Notes under the pieces: generated by a model
The model's database searches: none
What the model was told of the DNA's origin: nothing
Seen by the model: the letters and a program-made list of their open reading frames with translations, nothing else
Part shown: positions 33,282 to 42,920 of the stretch, piece by piece
Layout: every line of letters starts with the position of its first letter
Numbering within the stretch: position 1 is the stretch's first letter
Program-made: the position numbers and the translations under genes
From: Bacillus sp. REN10
Lineage (GTDB): Bacteria; Bacillota; Bacilli; Bacillales; Domibacillaceae
Length of the DNA stretch: 64,000 nucleotides
Assembly: GCF_016820555.1 (NCBI RefSeq)
Contig: NZ_JADHDW010000003.1
Coordinates: 310,001 to 374,000, forward strand
Direction of reading: 5' to 3'

Positions 33282-34489
33282 GCTGATTCTCCTTTCGCTC
33301 GCTTCGCTGTAATGATATAAACAGGGTTCAACCCTTCCATTCTTGTTAGATGCAAAATCGGTTTGCTTCTTGCGATTTGGGCTAATGTGAGCTCCGTTTC
33401 AAATCCGCGTTTCTTCAATGCTTGCACGGCTTCGTATAAATTTTCAATCGTGACAACATTCATGACAATCGTTCCATTCTCTTTTAAACGGGAACAGCAT
33501 TCGTCAAAAATGCCTTCGATATTACCTGCCGTACCGCCGATAAATACCGCATCTGGGGCTGGAAAATCGGCTAAACCATCCGGTGCTTTTCCTTGAATAG
33601 CGGTCACATCCGTGCGAAACTTAAGAAAATTCTGAATGGCATTTTCTAAATCAGCTTCATTCTTTTCAATCGCATACACCGCTCCATCCGTCGCTATTTT
33701 CGCCGCTTCAATGGCGATCGAGCCTGTGCATGTGCCGATATCCCAAACGACACTATCTTTATGAAGATTCATTTGTCCAATAGTGAGCACGCGAATTTCC
33801 TTTTTCGTCAATAGCCCTTTATCTGGCTTGCGTTGAACAAACTCCTCGTCCGGAATGCCTAGTGACCATGTGTTTATGTCTGTCTCACTTTTTAAAATGA
33901 CCACGTTTAAAACAGAGAATGCTGCTTGCTCCATCTCATCCAACGACATCCAACGACATCGCTCATTTTCACCGCCAAGATTTTCAGCGATAAAGGCCTT
34001 ATATTCCGTCATACCATATGTTTTTAAATAAGCCGCAATCACAGCCGGTGTATTTGTCACATCCGTTAATAAAGCGATCAGCTTTTTGCCATCCATTCGT
34101 TGCGCAAGTCCTTTGATTGGGCGTCCGTGCAAACTAATAATCGTCGCATGTTGCCACGCCTCGCCCATCCTAGCAAACGCAAGCTGTACCGAACTCGGTT
34201 GCGGGTAAATCTCTGCCTCGATGGACTTAGATAAATAGCTGCCAATGCCGTAAAATAGAGGATCTCCTGATGCGAGCACAACCGCTTTTTCAGGCTGCTT
34301 ACTCAATCTCTCTTTTAATTCTCGTAAATTCCCTTTAATTGTGAATGTCTCACCTTGATAATCTGGGAAAAAAGCGAGTTGACGCTCTCCCCCAGCCAGA
34401 AAATGAGATTCTTGGATCCATTGTTGATAAACCGGCAACAGGCCACTACGGCCTTCATCGCCAATTCCAATAATTTTCACTTTATCCAT
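33278..34489 (-). CDS. cbiET: Fused CbiE-CbiT, precorrin-6/7 methyltransferase and decarboxylase
   Basis: A 403-residue fusion. Residues about 1-205 are CbiE ([40 protein letters not shown]), C5-methyltransferase; about 210-403 are CbiT ([33 protein letters not shown]), C15-methylation with C12 decarboxylation. The order matches CbiET of B. megaterium and CobL of the aerobic route. Overlaps cbiD by 8 nt. A 10-bp tandem duplication near 33945-33965 is in-frame neutral. Confidence 0.92.
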   Translation of the reverse strand: MDKVKIIGIGDEGRSGLLPVYQQWIQESHFLAGGERQLAFFPDYQGETFTIKGNLRELKERLSKQPEKAVVLASGDPLFYGIGSYLSKSIEAEIYPQPSSVQLAFARMGEAWQHATIISLHGRPIKGLAQRMDGKKLIALLTDVTNTPAVIAAYLKTYGMTEYKAFIAENLGGENERCRWMSLDEMEQAAFSVLNVVILKSETDINTWSLGIPDEEFVQRKPDKGLLTKKEIRVLTIGQMNLHKDSVVWDIGTCTGSIAIEAAKIATDGAVYAIEKNEADLENAIQNFLKFRTDVTAIQGKAPDGLADFPAPDAVFIGGTAGNIEGIFDECCSRLKENGTIVMNVVTIENLYEAVQALKKRGFETELTLAQIARSKPILHLTRMEGLNPVYIITAKRAKGESA

Positions 34490-35588
34490 GACGCTCCGCC
34501 TTTCCTAAACATTCACCTTTTAACGTATATAAGGTCATATCAACGGTGAGCCCACCGTTGACTTCCTCAATGGCGTGCTTGCAGCAACTATCACACAAAC
34601 GATCAAAAAATTCATGATAACCCGCTGCGAGCATTAAATCCGCGGCATGAGAAGCGGTATTGGCCGATCTCACTTCTTCCACCAATGCTTCAGCAGCTCC
34701 TGCCTGTCGTGCAGTGTCTGCCAAAAAATCGAAATCTACCGGGGCACTTTTCGAATGAACCATCATCACCCCTTGAGCGACTTTCGAAAATTTCCCCATC
34801 ATACCAACCATCGATACTTTTTTTATGCCGAGGCGTTTGCAATGCTTTAATGTAAAGCCGACAAAGTCACCCATCTCGATAAAAGCTTCCTCTTTTAAAT
34901 GAGGAAGTTGCTTCATCGCATATTTTTCACTGCGTCCGCCTGTCGTAATAGCGACATGGTCACACCCTCCAGCAATCGCTACATGAATCGCTTGAATGAT
35001 ACTCGCTTTATAAGCGGCCGTTGAAAATGGCATCACAATTCCTCGTGTTCCTAAGATTGAAATCCCACCTAGAATGCCAAGGCGAGCATTTAACGTCTTC
35101 TTCGCCATTTCTTCGCCACCTGGAACGGAAATAATGATCTTCACGCCTTCTGTCCGCTGAAAATCAGTTAAAATGTTCTCTGCTTCCGATAAAATCATCT
35201 TTCGAGGAACAGGATTAATAGCCGCTTGACCAACCTCTACCGCCAATCCAGGCTTCGTCGCTCGACCGACTCCTTCGCCACCATCAAGCTCAATGCCGGG
35301 CTCGTCTTTTAACGAAACTTCCGCATAAATCACCGCTCCATGGGTAACATCCGGGTCATCTCCGGCATCTTTTTTGATCGCCGCAATCGCTCGTCGCTCA
35401 TGAATTTCACAGTGCTCAACGGTAAAAGTTGCAAACACTTTTGCTGGAAGATAAATCGTGGCTTCTTCCTGCTTTTCCCCTGTTAATAAAGAGACCAAGG
35501 CCGCCTGAACAGCGGCCGTCGCACATGCACCGGTTGTATACCCTTTTCTTAGCGGTTGTTCTTTTTGGGTGTCTTGTGCTTTCATCAT
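34482..35588 (-). CDS. cbiD: Cobalt-precorrin-5B C1-methyltransferase CbiD
   Basis: A 368-residue enzyme, a fold different from the other methyltransferases. Starts [18 protein letters not shown], with [23 protein letters not shown] and LCDSCCKHA. Present only in the anaerobic pathway. Stop of cbiC overlaps the ATG by 1 nt. Confidence 0.93.
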   Translation of the reverse strand: MMKAQDTQKEQPLRKGYTTGACATAAVQAALVSLLTGEKQEEATIYLPAKVFATFTVEHCEIHERRAIAAIKKDAGDDPDVTHGAVIYAEVSLKDEPGIELDGGEGVGRATKPGLAVEVGQAAINPVPRKMILSEAENILTDFQRTEGVKIIISVPGGEEMAKKTLNARLGILGGISILGTRGIVMPFSTAAYKASIIQAIHVAIAGGCDHVAITTGGRSEKYAMKQLPHLKEEAFIEMGDFVGFTLKHCKRLGIKKVSMVGMMGKFSKVAQGVMMVHSKSAPVDFDFLADTARQAGAAEALVEEVRSANTASHAADLMLAAGYHEFFDRLCDSCCKHAIEEVNGGLTVDMTLYTLKGECLGKAERHG

Positions 35589-36241
35589 TATTCTTGTTCA
35601 GCAAGCAGAGAAAGGGCGTTCAATGCAGCAACGGTAACCGTACTTCCGCCTTTTCTGCCGATATTCGTAATGTACGGAATGTCTAACTTCGCTAATTCTT
35701 CTTTTGATTCTGCAGCGGAAACGAATCCAACTGGAAGACCGATCACTAAGCTAGGTTTCGCAATTCCTTCTTTTACAAGACGAATGAGTTCCAATAAAGC
35801 AGTCGGAGCATTCCCGATGCAGTAAATACCGCCATCAGCTTCAGCTACTGCTTTACGCATTGAAACAATCGCTCTTGTCGTATTCAGTTTTTTCGCTTCC
35901 GCCATTACATCGGGATCAGAAATATATACATGAATGCTGCCGCCGTGCTTTTCAATGCGTCCTTTACTAATGCCGACTTGCACCATCTGCACATCACAAA
36001 TCACCCGCTCACCATTTCTGATTGCTTGAAGACCCACTTCAATCGCTTTCGGATGGAAAAGCATGCTTCTTCCGAGTTCAAAATCAGCTGATGCGTGAAT
36101 GACACGCTGAACCACTTTGTACTCTTCATGGGAAAGATCATGTTCCCCAAACTCTTCCGTAATGATATCAAAACTCAATCCTTCAATTTCCATCGGTTGC
36201 ACCGTTTCTGGCTTAAATTCCGTTTTAAAATCCATTCTCAT
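35588..36241 (-). CDS. cbiC: Cobalt-precorrin-8 methylmutase CbiC
   Basis: A 217-residue methylmutase moving the C11 methyl to C12. Seen: VVQRVIHASADFELG (catalytic His in VIHAS), ICDVQMVQVGI, GNAPTALLEL and VGLPVGFVSAAESKEEL. Starts 8 nt after cbiJ. Confidence 0.93.
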   Translation of the reverse strand: MRMDFKTEFKPETVQPMEIEGLSFDIITEEFGEHDLSHEEYKVVQRVIHASADFELGRSMLFHPKAIEVGLQAIRNGERVICDVQMVQVGISKGRIEKHGGSIHVYISDPDVMAEAKKLNTTRAIVSMRKAVAEADGGIYCIGNAPTALLELIRLVKEGIAKPSLVIGLPVGFVSAAESKEELAKLDIPYITNIGRKGGSTVTVAALNALSLLAEQE

Positions 36242-36249
36242 CCGCTCCT

Positions 36250-37017
36250 TTAAATTTGAAATGCATGTAAGTAATCCACTACTTCTTCAAAACTTGAGCA
36301 TCGGTTTTGATACTCCATCTCCGGCCGCTCAATTACAATGGTTTCAATGCCCAATTCTTTCGCCGCTTCTAGCTTTTGATCTACAGATCCGCGGGCTCCG
36401 CTCGCTTTTGTGACCATGCAAGTCACTTCATATTGCTGATACAACGCTTTATCAAAAGCAGTTGTAAACGGCCCTTGAATCGCGACAATATTTTTTTGCG
36501 GCAAGCCGAGCTGCTCGCATTTTTCCATATTATCTTTACGCGGAAGCATTCGAGCCACTACACGAATATCCGGATTCGACAATAACTTTTCTGTAAAAAT
36601 CGCTAACGTTTTACTACCCGTTGTCAGCATGATCGTGCCTTTTCTCTTCGCTGCTTCTTCCGCTGCTTGTTCATACGTGGATACATATGTAACGAGTGAA
36701 GAATCTTCAAAATTTTGTTCTTTCCGTTCAAAACGAATGTAAGGAATATTCGCTGCATTCGCGGCTGCCATCGCATTTTTTGAAGCTTCTTCCGCAAATG
36801 GATGGCTCGCATCAACAATCCCCTTCATGTCCTTCTCTTTAATAAAAGCTTGCATTGTTTCGGCATCCATGCGACCAGCCACTGCCTTGATCCCCGATTG
36901 CTGTAGCTCTTTCAATGCATTTTCTGTCACCACGGTTGCGATCAGATCTCTCCCTTGTTCTTGAAGAGTGATCGCCAGTTCTCTTGCATCACTCGTTCCC
37001 GCAATGAATAAAATCAT
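36250..37017 (-). CDS. cbiJ: Precorrin-6A reductase CbiJ
   Basis: A 255-residue reductase. ILFIAGTSDARELAITL nucleotide-binding start, IVDASHPFAEEASKNA, TTGSKTLAIF, VTKASGARGSVDQKLEAA. Overlaps cbiX by 4 nt. Confidence 0.92.
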   Translation of the reverse strand: MILFIAGTSDARELAITLQEQGRDLIATVVTENALKELQQSGIKAVAGRMDAETMQAFIKEKDMKGIVDASHPFAEEASKNAMAAANAANIPYIRFERKEQNFEDSSLVTYVSTYEQAAEEAAKRKGTIMLTTGSKTLAIFTEKLLSNPDIRVVARMLPRKDNMEKCEQLGLPQKNIVAIQGPFTTAFDKALYQQYEVTCMVTKASGARGSVDQKLEAAKELGIETIVIERPEMEYQNRCSSFEEVVDYLHAFQI

Positions 37018-37916
37018 TTCGCTGTTGCCACTCCCTCTTTATCATGATGGTCGTGGTCATGATCGTGATGGTGATGATCGTGATCATGGTCATGATGATG
37101 GTGATGATCAATATGCTCCATCGCTTCAAAACGATATTGGCAAGTGTCACAGTTCATATACACATCTCCGCTTAGTGCTTCATCAATCCGGTCTTGCACA
37201 ACTAACTCGAGCTTTGGATGAAAGCCAAAATATTCAGCCAATGCGAATTCCACTCCCGGATAAGCCGCTTGAAATTGAGTCATCATCCCTTCCAAACGCT
37301 TAATTAAAATGCCTGTAAAGAGAAAATACGGCAACACAACGACTTTTTTCGCTCCGAGGCGAATCGTTTTTTCCACTGCTTCTTCTAAACTCGGAGACGT
37401 CACCCCGATAAAAGCAGGCTCTAAAATCGAGTAAGAAGCCTTTTCCCATAATAGTCTCGCAATCTTGTACAAATCGCTGTTCGCATCTGCATCACTGCCT
37501 CCACGCCCAAGTAAAATGACAGCTGTCCCTTCTCGCGGTTCAGCGACATTTTCACCGATTTCTTCAAGGCGGCTTTTGCAAATTCCAATCGCTTCATGAT
37601 GAATACCAATTGGCTTTCCATACGTGAATTCAACAGCGGGATATTTTTCTTTCGCTTCATCAATGGCCGCTGGAATATGAATTTTGGAATGTCCTGCCGG
37701 AAGCAGCATTAACGGAATTAAGGCAACAGATGTCGCTCCTCTGGCTACGCAAGCATCAATGCCTTTGGCAATATCCGGACGTTCAAATTCTAAAAAGCAA
37801 GTCTCGATGATTAGTTGATTATCTAACTTAGGCGTTAACTGATTAACAAAAATTCTAATTTGCTCGTTACCTTCTGGGTCGCGGCTTCCATGACCCACAA
37901 ATAATACCGCTTTCAT
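37014..37916 (-). CDS. cbiX: Sirohydrochlorin cobaltochelatase CbiX, long form with His tail
   Basis: A 300-residue class II chelatase inserting cobalt into sirohydrochlorin. Two homologous halves: AVLFVGHGSRDPEGN with active-site His, then VILLGRGGSDADAN. Near the C-terminus MNCDTC matches the MxCxxC motif that holds a Fe-S cluster in B. megaterium CbiX, followed by about 27 residues nearly all His and Asp (about 267-292), which probably stores or delivers cobalt. Starts 15 nt upstream of the cbiJ overlap end of the cluster. Confidence 0.93.
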   Translation of the reverse strand: MKAVLFVGHGSRDPEGNEQIRIFVNQLTPKLDNQLIIETCFLEFERPDIAKGIDACVARGATSVALIPLMLLPAGHSKIHIPAAIDEAKEKYPAVEFTYGKPIGIHHEAIGICKSRLEEIGENVAEPREGTAVILLGRGGSDADANSDLYKIARLLWEKASYSILEPAFIGVTSPSLEEAVEKTIRLGAKKVVVLPYFLFTGILIKRLEGMMTQFQAAYPGVEFALAEYFGFHPKLELVVQDRIDEALSGDVYMNCDTCQYRFEAMEHIDHHHHHDHDHDHHHHDHDHDHHDKEGVATAK

Positions 37917-37931
37917 ATTCGATCGTCTCCT

Positions 37932-39518
37932 TTAATCCCCGCACGGTGCAGGTTCAATCATAATTTTCGGCTCCATATTGCGATATTCAAATCCTTGAAT
38001 ATGTTTCACCCGTTTGAAAAACTTGAACAAGCGCTCGTTCGGATGCCCTTTTTCTTTGTATTCCGCAACAATTCTTTCGATGAGCGGAACAATTTGATTC
38101 GGTTCAATTCCTTCCGCAACTGGCTGACCAGCATGAGCCGTTCTTCCGACTGGCTTCGCACCAAGGAATAAATCAAATTTCCCTTTTCGGAACACAATTC
38201 CGATATCATCATTCACTGCTTGATAACAAGCCATCCCGCAACCGTTGATCCCAATGTTCAGCTCTTTCGGTAACTCCATGCCGCCCAGTTTTTCTTGCAA
38301 TTCCTCCGCATATGGAATCGCATCCTTCTTCTCGCCATCACAAAAATCACACGCTTTGATCGCTAACACATCGCCGACAGGAGAAACGATAAAGCCGGCT
38401 TCTTGCAATTGGAGAGTTAATTGTTGCGGATCTTCTGTCGCTACACGTAAAATGATTTGGTGGTGAGGCGTGTATTCAACAGAGCCTTCGTCTCCAGCGA
38501 CAGCTGATAGGACGAGCAGTTGTTGAGCAGTAAATTTTTTATTCGCTACACCTGGACTAACAGCCACTTCAAAAATTGATTTGATGGCTGCTGGAAATGC
38601 GACTTCTTTGACTGGAATTTCTTTGTTCTTATCTAATAACTGTAATGCCTTCATTCCAAGTTCAAATAAAGGCGGCGCTTCTTCTTGCCCTTGGTGAAGC
38701 GCCCATGGTTCATTTTCGCGTTTTAATCGTTCATGCGGTCTCAGTGGCTGTTTCTCAGAGGTTAATGTGTACTTTCGCTGATATCCTCTTGGGGTAATCA
38801 TTTTATTATCGTAAATAAATGTCGTCGAGTTCCCGATCATGACTGTCGTCAGCATACCGATATCATGCTCAAGCATGTCTGCTAACGTTGTTAACACGAC
38901 TTGTTGCCGATCGCGATACGCACTTTTCACAAGACCAACTGGGGTATCAGGAGAGCGGTATTTTAATAAAATGCGTTGCGCTTCTACAATTTGCCTTGTT
39001 CGCTTTCCGCTTTTCGGGTTATATAGCGCAATCACAAAATCAGCTTGTCCTGCCGCATCAATGCGCTTTTCAATCAATTCCCACGGAGTCAAGTGATCAC
39101 TCAAGCTAATGGTACAAGCATCATGCATAACCGGTGCACCTAGTAAAGAGGCACAAGAGTTAATCGCGGAAATACCAGGAATAATTTCTACTTCTACTCC
39201 ATCCGCTTCTTTCCAACCTTTTTCCACGAGCACTTCATATACAAGACCCGCCATCCCGTATACGCCCGCATCTCCACTTGAAATCACGGCTACTTTTTTT
39301 CCTTGCTCGGCATATTTCACCGCTGCCTGCGCCCTACTGACTTCTTCCGACATCCCGGTGCTGATCACCTCTTTACCTTCAATAAAATCAGCAATCAGTT
39401 CTACATACGTCTTATAACCAATAATGTAGTCGCTCTCTTGCAACGCCTCTTTCGCTCGATCAGTAATATGCTTTTCACTGCCCGGACCGAAACCGACTAA
39501 CAGTAATTTCCCTCTCAT
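37932..39518 (-). CDS. cbiH60: CbiH60: precorrin-3B C17-methyltransferase with Fe-S domain
   Basis: A 528-residue ring-contraction enzyme. Residues 1-240 are CbiH (LLLVGFGPGSEKHITDRA, SSGDAGVYGMAGLVYE, PGISAINSCASLLGAPVMHD); about 320-528 resemble a nitrite/sulfite-reductase half-domain with CDFC and NGCGMACYQA Cys ligands for a 4Fe-4S cluster. In B. megaterium this fused form performs cobalt-dependent ring contraction. GGAGGGTG lies 8 nt before ATG 39518, so an earlier in-frame ATG at 39536 is not preferred. Confidence 0.92.
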   Translation of the reverse strand: MRGKLLLVGFGPGSEKHITDRAKEALQESDYIIGYKTYVELIADFIEGKEVISTGMSEEVSRAQAAVKYAEQGKKVAVISSGDAGVYGMAGLVYEVLVEKGWKEADGVEVEIIPGISAINSCASLLGAPVMHDACTISLSDHLTPWELIEKRIDAAGQADFVIALYNPKSGKRTRQIVEAQRILLKYRSPDTPVGLVKSAYRDRQQVVLTTLADMLEHDIGMLTTVMIGNSTTFIYDNKMITPRGYQRKYTLTSEKQPLRPHERLKRENEPWALHQGQEEAPPLFELGMKALQLLDKNKEIPVKEVAFPAAIKSIFEVAVSPGVANKKFTAQQLLVLSAVAGDEGSVEYTPHHQIILRVATEDPQQLTLQLQEAGFIVSPVGDVLAIKACDFCDGEKKDAIPYAEELQEKLGGMELPKELNIGINGCGMACYQAVNDDIGIVFRKGKFDLFLGAKPVGRTAHAGQPVAEGIEPNQIVPLIERIVAEYKEKGHPNERLFKFFKRVKHIQGFEYRNMEPKIMIEPAPCGD

Positions 39519-39532
39519 AATAGACACCCTCC

Positions 39533-39919
39533 TCACTGAGCCGCTTTTTTCACTTCGCGGTCTTTCTCAATTCCTTTCACACGATCATTTAAAAGATCCA
39601 TACCATTTCCATTATATGTATAAGTTAACGCTTCTTTCACAGGCTCACCGTTTTGCAAGTGCTGACCGACGATTTTTTTCGCTAAATCCTCATCAACTTC
39701 GTGGTACCAAGCTCCTTCTGGATACACGACGACGACACAGGCATCTTTGCAGCGGCCATTGCATCTCGTTCTTGACGTATGGACGCGCACATCGAGCTCT
39801 CTATTTTTAATTTCTTCGCGAATCGCCTGCGTGACTTCTTCGCCGCCTTTTCGCATACAGCTCGATCCATTGCAAATCAATACATGATGATTCATTTCCC
39901 TCAGATTCCAAGTCGTCAT
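39533..39919 (-). CDS. cbiW: CbiW-like 2Fe-2S ferredoxin-fold protein
   Basis: About 128 residues. Thioredoxin-like ferredoxin domain starting HHVLICNGSSCMRKG, with the second pair of Cys in RTRCNGRCKDACVVVV. In B. megaterium cbiW heads the cobalamin operon and probably donates electrons to CbiH60 or CbiX. ATG 39919 has AAAGGGA 9 nt upstream; a later ATG (MNHH) is also possible. First structural gene after the riboswitch terminator. Confidence 0.88.
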   Translation of the reverse strand: MTTWNLREMNHHVLICNGSSCMRKGGEEVTQAIREEIKNRELDVRVHTSRTRCNGRCKDACVVVVYPEGAWYHEVDEDLAKKIVGQHLQNGEPVKEALTYTYNGNGMDLLNDRVKGIEKDREVKKAAQ

Positions 39920-40001
39920 ATGATCGTTCCCTTTCTTACATTGTTTTAAATTATCCCTAAAACTGACCATAGAAAATAAATGTGAAACTAATTTTAATTA
40001 C

Positions 40002-40040
40002 AAAAAAATCCTTAACTTCCAAAAGAAGTTAAGGATTTTG
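40002..40040 (-). terminator. Expression-platform terminator of the cbi riboswitch
   Basis: On the minus strand AAATCCTTAACTTC-TTTTG-GAAGTTAAGGATTT followed by TTTT. It lies between the aptamer and cbiW, so cobalamin binding should favour termination. Confidence 0.9.
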
Positions 40041-40124
40041 CGTAGTGATTCGTAAACTGCCAGCAGACAGCTCGTTCGCTCTATACAATCATCCTATTCT
40101 TCCCTCCGAAGAATGATGCAATAG

Positions 40125-40300
40125 ATAAAAGCAGGTCTCCTGGCTTACGGATCACTTTACTCTTGTCCCTTCCCAGCACCATTTGGTACCAGTGGTTTTG
40201 ACAATTTCATCACCGCTTACAGTAACGGGGGCTGCATCGGACTTTCACCGATTTCCCTATTATCCCTTTTCTTGAACAAAGGGCACTCTTACCTCATTAT
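40125..40300 (-). promoter_or_regulatory. Cobalamin riboswitch controlling the cbi operon
   Basis: Minus strand carries the conserved AdoCbl aptamer elements: TCGGTGAAAGTCCGATGCAG, GCCCCCGTTACTGTAAGC and the B12 box AGCCAGGAGACCTGC (40131-40146). The hairpins between them are present. A promoter should lie in 40300-40376 but I could not pick one reliably. Confidence 0.95.
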
Positions 40301-40376
40301 TTAATTAAATTATGACATTTATTTGAACACTAACTTAAGATTAACAGTAACCACTTCATTTTGACAACAATTTTTT

Positions 40377-41225
40377 TTATTTTTCAAAAACTAGAAGCGG
40401 CTTCCATCCCGTTTCGATCCGAACTCTTTCAATCACTTCCTGCTGTTTTTTTATAAGAAGCGAATCATTTGCATCAAGAAGCAAGCCGATGACAGTCCCA
40501 CTATGTCCGATGATCACTCCGCCGTTGACTACTTCAGCTAATTGTAAAAAAAGATGGAGGTTCGATTTGCGTAAAAATCGTTCATTCACTTTCGCACTCT
40601 TTGTAGCTGCTTGCAACACTCGTTCGGCATTACGTTCTTGAAGCCCTGATGCCATTTGGTGAAAAATATGATCGAGCGTTCGTTTCTCCGCTTCGTTATA
40701 GCTTTTTTTATTGCCATGAAAAAGGCGTGTATTCACTGTTCCTCCGCTGTCAAAGCCGATGCAAACAAACTTCGGCGCATCGGGAAACGCTTGCAACAGC
40801 TCGCCTGTTTGCTGATTGACAGCGGTAATTCCTTCATACATTACGCCATCCGTTGGCTCAATGCTTGCCGCAATCATGGCTTCTTGCTCCGGTGACAACA
40901 TTGTATGAAAGCTAGTCGCAACAGCACGGATTGCCGCAGTAATATCTGCAGAACTGCTCGCCATTCCCTTGCCAACTGGAATAGACGAAGTAATGGATAA
41001 ATATCCACTGGGCGGACATCCTAACCATTGCAATGTACGTTCAGCAGCTATAAACGCCAATTTTCTTCCTTTTGTTTCTCCCATTAATGAACCTACTTGT
41101 GCTGGTGTAAATTTCGCTTCACTATATAAAGGACATGGAAATGTAAATAAAAACGGCTTCCCCTTAATTTCTCCTTGTGCTAACTCCCCAAATGTTCCAA
41201 AACAACTCCCTACCCCTACCTGCAT
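40377..41225 (-). CDS. pduX: L-threonine kinase PduX (GHMP kinase)
   Basis: A 282-residue GHMP kinase making L-threonine phosphate, precursor of the aminopropanol arm of cobalamin. Seen: GSCFGTFGELAQGEI, ATP-binding IPVGKGMASSSADI, GFDSGGTVNT and C-terminal IIGHSGTVIGLLLD. AGAGG lies 7 nt before ATG. Transcribed toward the cbi riboswitch from its own sigma-A promoter, outside the riboswitch control. Confidence 0.85.
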   Translation of the reverse strand: MQVGVGSCFGTFGELAQGEIKGKPFLFTFPCPLYSEAKFTPAQVGSLMGETKGRKLAFIAAERTLQWLGCPPSGYLSITSSIPVGKGMASSSADITAAIRAVATSFHTMLSPEQEAMIAASIEPTDGVMYEGITAVNQQTGELLQAFPDAPKFVCIGFDSGGTVNTRLFHGNKKSYNEAEKRTLDHIFHQMASGLQERNAERVLQAATKSAKVNERFLRKSNLHLFLQLAEVVNGGVIIGHSGTVIGLLLDANDSLLIKKQQEVIERVRIETGWKPLLVFEK

Positions 41226-41336
41226 TGATAAACCTCTTTTCTACGCTGTGGTTTGACTGATAAAGTACTACATTTACTGATATTTTTGCGAGGATTGCTA
41301 ATAAATCACATTATCTGCTTGTATTTATGACATTTT

Positions 41337-41365
41337 ATTATAATCTTATTCTTTTTTTCTTCCAA
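41337..41365 (-). promoter_or_regulatory. Sigma-A promoter of pduX
   Basis: Minus strand TTGGAA, 17 bp, TATAAT, about 115 bp upstream of the start. Confidence 0.6.
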
Positions 41366-41412
41366 ACGGTTGTGGTTTTGTCTCTTAATGGCGAACTTTT
41401 TAGATTTTATTT

Positions 41413-41441
41413 TTGAATTTTACACATATTGTTATTAATAT
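41413..41441 (+). promoter_or_regulatory. Sigma-A promoter of bioY
   Basis: TTGAAT, 17 bp, TAATAT; the operator palindrome follows by 1 bp, covering the expected transcription start. Confidence 0.6.
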
Positions 41442-41442
41442 A

Positions 41443-41468
41443 GTCAACCAAAATAATATTTGGTTGAC
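41443..41468. promoter_or_regulatory. BirA-type operator at bioY
   Basis: Perfect palindrome with arms GTCAACCAAA and TTTGGTTGAC around ATAATA. It resembles Firmicute BirA sites (AACC and GGTT half-sites), spacing here 12 bp between AACC and GGTT. Repression by biotin-bound BirA is expected. Confidence 0.65.
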
Positions 41469-41547
41469 AACTTATGTTACCATTCATTAAAATAACGTTA
41501 ACATTTGTTATCATCTAATTGTTTTGTTATTATAGGAGGTTGGAAAA

Positions 41548-42117
41548 ATGAGTAAACAGCATGAAAGGTTAAGAATGATGCTGACGACGGCTTTGTTTGC
41601 AGCAATCATTGGTATTATGGCTCAAGTAACGATTCCACTGCCATTAGTTCCGATCACAGGGCAAACCTTGGCCGTTGGTTTAGCGGCTACCATTTTAGGC
41701 TCAAGGTACGGCGCGTTATCAGCGATTGTTTATATGTTAATTGGGGCAGTAGGTGTTCCGGTATTTTCCGGTATGAGTGCTGGAATGGGCGTCATTTTCG
41801 GTCCAACGGGTGGCTACATTATTAGCTTCATTTTTTCAGCTTTTATTATCGGTTTATATATTGAAAAAACAGCGGCGACGGTCACACAAGCATTTATTGC
41901 TAATGTGATTGGAATGTTGATTAACTTAGCTTTTGGAACCGCTTGGCTAAAAGTAATGGCGAGCCTTTCTTGGGCAGAAGCATTTGCTGGCGGATTTGCT
42001 CCATTTATTATCGGAGGTATTATCAAAGCGATCTTAGCTGCTTGGATCGGCATTCTTGCTCGGAAACGATTGCAATCAGCTCGTCTTTTGCCATCATCAG
42101 CTAACATATCCGCTTAA
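41548..42117 (+). CDS. bioY: Biotin transporter BioY
   Basis: A 189-residue membrane S component of the biotin ECF importer with six helices. ITGQTLAVGLAA, AVGVPVFSGMSAGMGVIFGP and GGYIISF are the family motifs. AGGAGG precedes ATG 41548. Single-gene unit with operator upstream and terminator downstream. Confidence 0.92.
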   Translation: MSKQHERLRMMLTTALFAAIIGIMAQVTIPLPLVPITGQTLAVGLAATILGSRYGALSAIVYMLIGAVGVPVFSGMSAGMGVIFGPTGGYIISFIFSAFIIGLYIEKTAATVTQAFIANVIGMLINLAFGTAWLKVMASLSWAEAFAGGFAPFIIGGIIKAILAAWIGILARKRLQSARLLPSSANISA

Positions 42118-42120
42118 TAT

Positions 42121-42160
42121 AAAATGAGGCTCATCCAAAAGGATCGGCCTCATTTTGTTT
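42121..42160. terminator. Bidirectional terminator between bioY and the NRDE gene
   Basis: AAAATGAGGC and GCCTCATTTT with inner ATCC/GGAT; A-run and T-run flanks serve both convergent genes. Confidence 0.88.
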
Positions 42161-42920
42161 CGATAGAAAAATGAAATTGTTCTTCCGCTACATATTGTCC
42201 ATCTGTATACGATCTTTCTATAAACTGCACGCGGTCATTTCGATCAATGGTAAGCACGGTAGAAGATCGGGTGCCATACTGTTCACTGTTAATAAACATC
42301 GAAGAAAGCAGACGTTCCCACTGTAAAGAAACACCTGTTTGCGGAAGCTCCTCATCCGTCGCTTGCTCTTCCGATTGCAACAATATGAAGAGACAATCAG
42401 GATCGACAATAACTTGATTATGTAAACAATTCTCTAATCCTACCTTTCCCTTCTCTGTTTTTGGCCAAGATGTATGTAAAAAGGCGTTACTTAAACTGTG
42501 AGTCCCTGGAGTAATCTTAACTATCTCATCTTGATGATTATTATAGTACCATAATGAATCGGCTGTTCCGACAATCACATTAAAGCTCGGATAGTCGTTT
42601 TTATTCCGACTTAACTCACGCAAAAAAGCTTGTGGCTCTTGCTCTCCTGTTAAAAAAGAACGAACAATCTCTCCGCGGGAGCACTTTCCGTCCGTTTTCT
42701 CTAACGGATCACGGAAATTCGTTAACGCGGCAAATCGTCCCGATGTTGTCATGCCCAGCCATGTGCCCATTTTTTCTAAATCACGACCAGCTAATACTTT
42801 CGGTTCGTCCTCCCAAAAGTGAGCTCGCTTTGTCGGACGAGCTAAAAATTCATCACGATTGGCAGCGACAATTAATTTGTAGTTTGGATGCTGCTGAAAT
42901 TGAAAATTAATTAAACACAT
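42150..42920 (-). CDS. NRDE-family (TANGO2-like) protein
   Basis: A 256-residue protein. Met-Cys start (MCLINF) suggests an N-terminal nucleophile Cys after Met removal, followed by IVAANRDEFLARPT, RDLEKMGTWLGM and the AALTNFRDP motifs of NRDE/TANGO2 proteins. Bacterial members have unknown substrates; the eukaryotic homologue is linked to heme or lipid trafficking. Monocistronic, convergent with bioY. Confidence 0.82.
   Translation of the reverse strand: MCLINFQFQQHPNYKLIVAANRDEFLARPTKRAHFWEDEPKVLAGRDLEKMGTWLGMTTSGRFAALTNFRDPLEKTDGKCSRGEIVRSFLTGEQEPQAFLRELSRNKNDYPSFNVIVGTADSLWYYNNHQDEIVKITPGTHSLSNAFLHTSWPKTEKGKVGLENCLHNQVIVDPDCLFILLQSEEQATDEELPQTGVSLQWERLLSSMFINSEQYGTRSSTVLTIDRNDRVQFIERSYTDGQYVAEEQFHFSIETK

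Noticed and set aside
33939-33965. Tandem copy of a 10-bp unit in cbiET
   Set aside because: It stays in frame and encodes ordinary residues ([10 protein letters not shown]); no sign of phase variation or disruption.
37030-37125. Dense CAT/GTG-like repeats that look like a simple-sequence repeat or CRISPR-like array
   Set aside because: They are the His/Asp codons of the CbiX tail, with no spacer structure.
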